From the NCBI GenBank assembly GCA_030549495.1, contig JAUIRK010000106.1:62001-126000 (forward strand): a stretch of DNA of 64,000 bases. Direction: 5' to 3'. Each line of letters opens with the position of its first letter. Position 1 is the stretch's first letter. The position numbers and the translations under genes were made by a program. Below the pieces are notes generated by a model that worked only from the letters and a program-made list of their open reading frames with translations, was not told the origin of the DNA and ran no database searches. Positions 57,949-64,000 of the stretch are shown one piece after another. The stretch is from Nectonema munidae. Taxonomy: Eukaryota; Nematomorpha; Nectonematoida; Nectonematidae.

Positions 57949-58770
57949 CAGGGGTGTGCAAACTTTTTCAACGGCGAGTACAATTTTAAAAAATATATGA
58001 GTATCTGGGCCATTTACTCAAAGTAAGTACATCTTGATTCTCCTGGTTTAAGTAACATAAATAAATTATTTGAAAAACATTAAAAAGTCATTATTATTAT
58101 TATTATTAAGAAAAGATACACAATCGAAAGATTAATATAAAACAGATGAAGAATAACGACCACAATTTTAGTAGCAAGTTGCGATTGGGGGACAACCACC
58201 CCGCATGACCCTATTGAAGGACCACCACCCCAAATAGTTTTCCAATAATATTATACAGAATATACCACTGAAGCAAAATTAAAAAAATTTATTTAGTAAA
58301 AACTAAAATATTATAATTTTGATTTAGTAAAGGCGAAATAAAATCTTGAAAATTCATGTGAGAAGAATTAAAAAAATAAACAATAAGTATACATCTATAA
58401 TATTATATAACTGACTTGCAAAACAGGATATTGTTTCAAGATTATACAGTGTTATAAGATTAAATATATATTAGTGATTATATATATTATGTTTTCAGGA
58501 AATCAGTATCAGTGTAATCCGATTAAAAACAATTTGTTTAGTATACGCTCGATTTAATTATACAATACACATTTCAAAGTTTAAATAAATATAAAACTCA
58601 ACTGAAGAATAGCCACCCTAAAATCTCTCTTCTGAAGAATAGCCACCCCAGAATTGTTGGGTTGGTGGTTCTTCATATGATCTCAAAACAGTTAAAACAT
58701 TAAGGTAATCAGTCCACAAAAAACAGAAATGTCCGCTTACTCAGGAGCAATTAAAAAATGGTCATCAATC
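57949..58770. repeat. hAT-like end and TGAAGAATAGCCACC cluster
   Basis: CAGGGGTGTGCAAACTTTTTC at 57949 is a hAT-like terminus without a clear partner. Further on, TGAAGAATARCCACC-like words occur at 58147, 58215 (as TGAAGGACCACCACC), 58603 and 58633, and once reversed at 58664-58675. They may be subterminal sites of a decayed element. Confidence 0.4.
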
Positions 58771-58771
58771 T

Positions 58772-58943
58772 CAGAGCCGGTGCTAGGAATTGCGGGGCGC
58801 AATTATAATTATTATAGAGGGGCCCGAACTCTACATAGTAAAATTTATCGGTGTTTATATTTAATATAAAAAAACAGGAAAAAAGACATCAAAAAATTTT
58901 TAAGCCACTATGGATACTTTTATTCCTTTACTTTTAACATTAA
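58772..58943. repeat. hAT-like 5' end
   Basis: CAGAGCCGGTGCTAGGAATT, then GCGGGGCGC and GGGGCCCG, resembles the terminus at 45331. The 3' partner is not visible; a TTAA MITE begins at 58944. Confidence 0.4.
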
Positions 58944-59072
58944 CCCGTTAACGCCCGATGCCGACTATAGTCGACTTTACAAAAATAAAATCGTCTGCGT
59001 TTATCAAAGCTCTTTAATACAAATCTTCTGCTTTACATTAGATATCGTCTGATTATTCTGGTCGTCAACGGG
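58944..59072. mobile_element. TTAA MITE, diverged copy C
   Basis: It begins TTAA then CCCGTTAACGCCC and ends GTCGTCAACGGG. It contains reversed GCAGACGA words (TCGTCTGCG, ATCGTCTG) and the palindrome GACTATAGTC. The right TTAA is lost. It is related to copies A and B but much more diverged. Confidence 0.65.
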
Positions 59073-59567
59073 GAGGGGCAAACTAGGCAATTACATATAC
59101 TCCTTTAGAAAAAGATTCTTTTTGTTTTTTTATTAGCAATATCTTTCAACATATTCTTCGAGATATAATTCTAAAATGTAGTTTATTAATTTTTAAAAAC
59201 CTCTTTCAAAAACCTAAGACTTAAAGTAATAAAAACTAAATTTTAGAACATGAATTTATAGATTTTGGTTGGCTGTCTGTAAATATTAATATTTTCATGT
59301 GATTTTAAAATTTTAGAGAAAAATTTCTTTTTTGAAATTTGAAGCTGTATAAAACTTAAATGTATAAACTTATAGTAAAAATGGAGAATATTCTTATTGC
59401 AGCACTAATGCAATAAGTAAGGAGGGCAAGAATGATTGTGGGAAAATCCACACATGTGAAAATAATAGTACAACTTTTGTGCTAATAAAATGCCCGAGTT
59501 AATATTACCAAATAGTAATGATGGATGATACTATGTGTAGCTCAGTTAATTGAAATAAAACATTGAA

Positions 59568-59780
59568 TTTCCTCATCTCTTTATAAATTGTTTCCCAGCG
59601 TAAGTGATAATATTGGCGTAGATGTCACACTTTGGTGAGTAAGAAAAGTGAAAGAGAAAATGTAACACAGAGGAAGATAGGCCAGCTAGAGAGAGGGAGG
59701 AGCGCCTTATGCACAAAGCGTGAAAAATTATTACTTCATAGATTTTCCATGGAACTTCAGTGATTTTCCGACTTCAGAGA
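59568..59780 (+). repeat. Right arm of inverted duplication
   Basis: Matches the reversed 57691-57869 across TTGGCGTAGAT, GATAGGCCAGCTAGAGAG, CTTATGCACAAAG and GATTTTCCGACTTCAGAGA. This copy has an extra 22 bases with a second GATTTTCC. Confidence 0.7.
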
Positions 59781-59789
59781 CTTTCCTAG

Positions 59790-60428
59790 AACCTGCAGAG
59801 ATACTCGAGTACCGAATGGCTAGTACGACAATCGTACCACTTTATATGACAGCTGTGAAGAATTGTTGTTCTCTCCATCTCTATGAACTTACGGCTTCTT
59901 CACAACTACGCGAGTAGTAGTATTACAAATTTTTCTCATCATCACCACATGGAAGTCATGTGTGCAAATATAGGAAGGAATATTGAAACAATGAAAAGGG
60001 GTGTGCTTTTTTACCAATATCTCAGGAATATATGAAAATTATCTGAATAATAATTGCTCTTTATAGACAGGAATTGATGAATATGAAGGTAGCCAAAGGA
60101 AGCCTTTGAGTCGTAGCAGTTGGGTAAACAGTGATGCGAAAATTTATTTGTATCACATGTGTAGTATAGTAACACATGAAAGAAGCAAAGAGCGGTAAGC
60201 TCAAAGAGTTAGGGAGAGAGAGAGGTATAACTTTCATGACTGTCATCTATAAGATTGATTGAAGTGTGCTAGGATTGCCGAATTACATTTCATCATTACT
60301 TTATCCAGTTCTAAACTTTTACCAGGTTTCATTGTTTTTCTTTCAAGCATTTTTTCTTTTGATTCACTGTTAACAAAAAAGTTGAGCAACTAATTTTTTT
60401 GTTTTTTATGTCATAAACTGTTGAGGAT
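59790..60428. other. Non-coding stretch
   Basis: No family, terminal repeat or RNA gene is recognised. A short (GA)n run lies near 60213. Confidence 0.35.
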
Positions 60429-60575
60429 TCAACGCAATTGAAAATTGAAATTACATATACTTCTTACAGACATGCAACTGTTGAGTTTTTTCAGGAGCTC
60501 AATCTTCTCCACTATAGACGAAGTTCTGTGTTTACGCTTTACATGATGAGAAACACTTCCATTATTGATTGAAGT
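60429..60575 (-). pseudogene. Tigger/CENP-B-type helix-turn-helix fragment
   Basis: On the minus strand, VKRKHRTSSIVEKIELLKKL followed by RSICNF resembles the CENP-B N-terminal domain of Tigger/pogo or jerky proteins (KRK..T..EKLEIL..I). The rest of the transposase is absent. It could also be a host-derived piece, but no intact frame continues. Confidence 0.5.
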
Positions 60576-61075
60576 CATGATTAGAGTTAAAACAAATAAA
60601 AAAAAAACTAAAAATGACAAATAATTGAAAATATTATATTATAGATGAAAATTTTTTTTCTTTTTATTTCAGTCTATTTTTTGAATATGGACATTATAAT
60701 GTGTCTAAAAAACACTTGAATTTAAAGCCTTATATGTCTTTACTGTGGTTATTTTATTGAATTATAAAAATAATCAAATAACAAATAGCTTTTTATTTGA
60801 TTATTATATAAATTTTTTAAACAGGCAATTTTAAAATTTTAGCCCGATTAGTGATGGTCAACCTGTAATAGTATTTTCTACAATTTCGTAAGGACCGAAT
60901 GCCTTTAAAATTGGCCATGCATATCTAAAGCGTAAACATAATATTACATGCTTATTAATTCTAGATAAATCCAAAATAAAAACTAAATGTCTTATGTTAA
61001 TTATAGACTTGTAAAATTTCAATTTATTAAAGGTATTCACTAAGTTAGCATGTGAATGAATAACAAATTTTATCA

Positions 61076-61474
61076 TTAAAAATAATCGGCGACAATCAAT
61101 TCGTCAATGCCCCAATCTTCGAAGCTTCCATCTGGTAGGTAGCGTCTGATAATGATGGGTATCTTCTGTTCCTTTAATTCCTTCATAGCTATGTGAAGAG
61201 GATCCGTCTCACCCTCTAACTCCACCATGACAGGAGCACACATGCTGATTTGTAGAGCACGAGTCCCGAGTATTCTCGCTCGTTCATACTTGGTGAGATA
61301 GGGTGTTGTGATTCGTTTCGCGGCTTCTTTCTTCGCGCCTGCGTCAGCACTATTCAGTAGAACCACTTTCTCGTTTTGGGAATGCTCATTCTCATTTTCG
61401 CTTAAGCATTCTTCCACCTCTTCTTCATCAAAGTCTTCTTCTAGGCCAAGATCCTCTATTTCCTCGTCTGACAT
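61076..61474 (-). CDS. Polr2F: DNA-directed RNA polymerases I, II and III subunit RPB6 (POLR2F)
   Basis: A small essential subunit shared by all three nuclear RNA polymerases; it helps hold the clamp and the largest subunit in the assembled enzyme. The protein has 132 residues from ATG 61474, against 127 in human. Residues 1-32 are acidic as usual ([18 protein letters not shown]). The omega/RPB6 core follows: [20 protein letters not shown] (54-73), [20 protein letters not shown] and [17 protein letters not shown]. The last residues are [11 protein letters not shown]. Coding is uninterrupted. On the minus strand a poly(A) signal AATAAA lies at 61023-61028. The next upstream 100 bases are AT-rich; no promoter motif can be named. 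No neighbour is related in function. Confidence 0.97.
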   Translation of the reverse strand: MSDEEIEDLGLEEDFDEEEVEECLSENENEHSQNEKVVLLNSADAGAKKEAAKRITTPYLTKYERARILGTRALQISMCAPVMVELEGETDPLHIAMKELKEQKIPIIIRRYLPDGSFEDWGIDELIVADYF

Positions 61475-62655
61475 TAAAGAGGCTCAACTAACTAAAACAT
61501 TCAATTATGTTGGATTAGAGTCCACTCTTTGTTTACTAAATTCAATAAAACTAGATCTAAGAAAGGCTCATTTGTCTCAGCTTCGGTTATTGAACAAAGA
61601 ATAATGAGTATGTATTCAATTTCCTAACGAGAGAAAGCTTCACTTTAAGTTCAGCAAAATTTATTACCCCTTCCGTCTCTCGAAATTGATTAAGGAAATT
61701 ATTAATATTAATGAAATTAATATTTGCCTAAAGTTTCTTAAAGAGTTGATAGACAAAACAAGTGGGTCATTTTCACAGTTTAGAAATATAGCGTGAATAA
61801 TTTACACCTAGAGTGGAATTTTTTCAAGCAAAGCTGTATTGTTATAATTGGCCAAATTTATCTTATTTTGAAGTTTGTAGAATGATGAAAAGAAATAAAC
61901 TAGTTAAATTTTGGGAACAATGCATGTTATGAGAAGGCTAAAGTGGAGTAGCGTGAGAAAAAGAAGTATTGAATACAAATGAAGTTAAGAATAGCGATAT
62001 TGATGTAAATGACAAAAATTATAGAACCGTCTAAGCGTAGTTAGACCATCATTTTTTGAGTCTCAATAAATTAATTCAACAAAAAACCTCATTTAAATGC
62101 TTTGCTTTTGAATGGACGTTAAATGTTCAGCCTATCAAATCTATAGAAAGAAATATTATCTCAGCTCTCACATCAAGAACGTCTTGTTCTGAATAAGCTT
62201 TAATTTTTTTTATGCTTTGTAGATTAAACTATTTTATTATCTGTACTCAAACTCACAAAAGAAGGATTAGGAACTAGTAAAAAACTTTTTCCTTCTGGGT
62301 TTAAGGCTGTCTCAGCTCTTATTATAGGAGCGAAATAATTTGACAAATTTAGCTGCTTTATATGATCCTAAAGATAGGCGATCTTTCCATAGATGTTGCA
62401 TGTCAAAAAACAGGTCTGTCTTATGATTCAAGATATTGTTCTTGATATTAAATTCTAAAAAGATGATAGGCTGCTGCTATCAGAAAAATTTGGAATTTAT
62501 TCAAATAAAATTTAATAAAGTATATCCCGCTAGCTTAGTTGTCAGTTGACAAGCCAGTGTATCATTTTAAAGATTACACTCCTGGAAGAGCATATGCCCC
62601 TTCAAAGCCGGCTAAATACGGTAGGAAAATCGTTTTGATGCTGAAAATGGCGTTG
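61475..62655. other. Upstream of RPB6, no gene seen
   Basis: AT-rich DNA without a supported frame or terminal repeat. The RPB6 promoter should lie near 61480-61700. Confidence 0.35.
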
Positions 62656-62663
62656 CTTTAAAC

Positions 62664-63126
62664 CAGCGGTTCCCAAAGTGGGTGTTTGAAATTCTTTGAG
62701 AGCGCTGTGAAAAATTACGAATAATAAATATTAGTTATTTAAATTTTCGTAGAAATATTTTGTATAATTTACATGCTAGTTTTGTTCTGGAAAAAAATTT
62801 TTATTATCGAAAAGAGATAAAACTCTCGTCCCACTATTCGGAAGTGACTAAAGTACTTTTATCCTTTCCTACAGATTGTAAGGTAGAAAAGGATTAAATT
62901 CTGTAAATAAAATTTTAAGTAATGAAAAAAAGCTTACAGATAATATGAGAGTGGTGATGTCAGAATTAATTTTAGTAATATCAAACCAAAACATTCAAAT
63001 TTTGAAGATAAACACCAAACTTAAAAGGTCACATGAAAGTCTATGCAGTTTTTAATCTAAGGGAAAATATATTTCATAAGTAATGTCTTTTAGGAGGCGT
63101 TAATAGGAAAACTTTGGGAAACACTG
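62664..63126. mobile_element. hAT-type MITE (CAGCGGTTCCCAAAG)
   Basis: The left end CAGCGGTTCCCAAAG and the inverted right end CAGTGTTTCCCAAAG match at 13 of 15. Flanks CTTTAAAC and TTCTAAGC match at only 5 of 8, so it is old. It is 463 bp and non-coding. Confidence 0.72.
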
Positions 63127-64000
63127 TTCTAAGCACAATCCGTTATTCTGAAAAAGAAAAACAAAGAAGCGCTGGACTTTACAAAAATCAGTTCTGCGAC
63201 TTTGTGAAGCATATTTCCATTCAAAATGAAATAGTAACGATTTTTTGAAAAAAGGACAGACAATTAATCCAAACAAAAAAGAAATTCCATTTCTGATAAA
63301 AACAACAAAAATGTCCTTTCCAAAAACAGATTTATTTAAAAACAAAAAACAGAATAATGCTTTTGTTGTAAAAAATAGAAATGTTTGAAAATTTATTTTA
63401 GGGGTCTATGGATCGACAGGTATGTAGCCGTAAATTTAAATGTGGCCATTTTAAATAGAAATGGAAGGTTTAAAATTTTTGAAAGAAATATTCTACAAAC
63501 TTTAAATTTATATAAATTAGCTATTCCAATGCCTAAGTTATAAGCAAAAAATTACATGAAAACGATATTATTTGTACTAAGTAAAGGAGTTTCAGATGGC
63601 TTTTTCGCCCCCTTGAAATCACACTGGGGAGGGGGGGGGCCTCCGAATGTGCGCCCTTGATATATATAAAATCTAAGAAAGGCAGGGGGCGTCTTGAGCC
63701 AACTAATTTAACCAATCAAGGGTTAAAGAAAAGTAATAGAGTCTACTCATAATCCTAACGAGTTTTTTAAATATAAAAAAATTAAAAATTATTCGAGGGG
63801 GAGGGGTTTCGCTCCTGGGCTACACATGTAGACAGAACAGATAAATTATGACTATGATGCGGCCTAGCTAAAACTACACTTACTGATCGCTGCTCCCGCG
63901 AAAGTGAAACTTTCATCGCCTAACCATGTGAGCATTTTTGGAGGAACTCAATTTCAAAATATTAGGATAACGTAATCTGGCGTCAGTAATAAGAACAGGG
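63127..64000. other. Right edge of window, MITE remnant
   Basis: At about 63608-63660 CCCCTTGAAATCACACTGGG, a G run and CCTCCGAATGTGCGCC belong to the family at 13498-13704. GGGGGAGGGG near 63798 may be another piece. No gene is recognised. Confidence 0.4.

Noticed and set aside
1-64000. CRISPR array
   Set aside because: No regularly spaced identical repeats with unique spacers; the organism is evidently eukaryotic.

Overview
The window looks like AT-rich nuclear DNA of an arthropod. It has GT-AG introns, a chitin deacetylase and TE fossils at high density. The TE mix (IS630/Tc1-mariner, DD41D mariner-like, piggyBac, hAT, Tigger, Harbinger-type MITEs) and the GACTCCG-type dispersed repeats would fit a copepod such as a sea louse, but that is a guess and no sequence in the window proves it.

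Five host genes can be supported. From left to right they are: a one-exon heparan sulfate 3-O-sulfotransferase (12254-13171, +); a five-exon secreted chitin deacetylase spread over 13 kb (28970-42215, +); a compact nicotinamide mononucleotide adenylyltransferase (49933-50580, +); the complex I subunit NDUFB10/PDSW (51540-52319, +); and RNA polymerase subunit RPB6 (61076-61474, -). Apart from the deacetylase, all have an uninterrupted coding exon. They belong to unrelated pathways (glycan sulfation, chitin modification, NAD synthesis, respiration, transcription), so I infer no operon-like cooperation.

The rest is mostly mobile DNA. 0-12 kb: an IS630/Tc1-like element with iteron-bearing 85-bp TIRs, a hAT tail, a G/T-skewed island, a decayed piggyBac with a hAT inside it, a hAT MITE with perfect target duplication, and a Tigger with a TAA-flanked MITE inside it. 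13-28 kb: a DD41D mariner relic, a nearly whole piggyBac flanked by unexplained direct repeats, a MITE with C-run expansions, tRNA-like SINEs, and long unassigned AT-rich DNA. 29-42 kb: the deacetylase, whose introns hold at least six TE pieces. 43-48 kb: several MITEs, including a TTAA-flanked piggyBac-type one. 53-60 kb: two hAT transposase relics, a Harbinger-type element split by a TTAA MITE, and a large inverted duplication. 62-64 kb: hAT-type MITEs.

The most interesting host finding is the chitin deacetylase. Its NodB domain follows the signal peptide directly, with no chitin-binding or LDLa domain, and its last exon adds about 555 residues of cysteine-free, Lys/Glu-rich, sequon-bearing tail. 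The whole gene model closes with matching splice phases to 957 residues. Among repeats, the TTAA MITE family with a triple GCAGACGA motif and the nested insertions give a relative age order. I recognised no reverse-transcriptase gene, CRISPR array or ordinary tRNA/rRNA gene.
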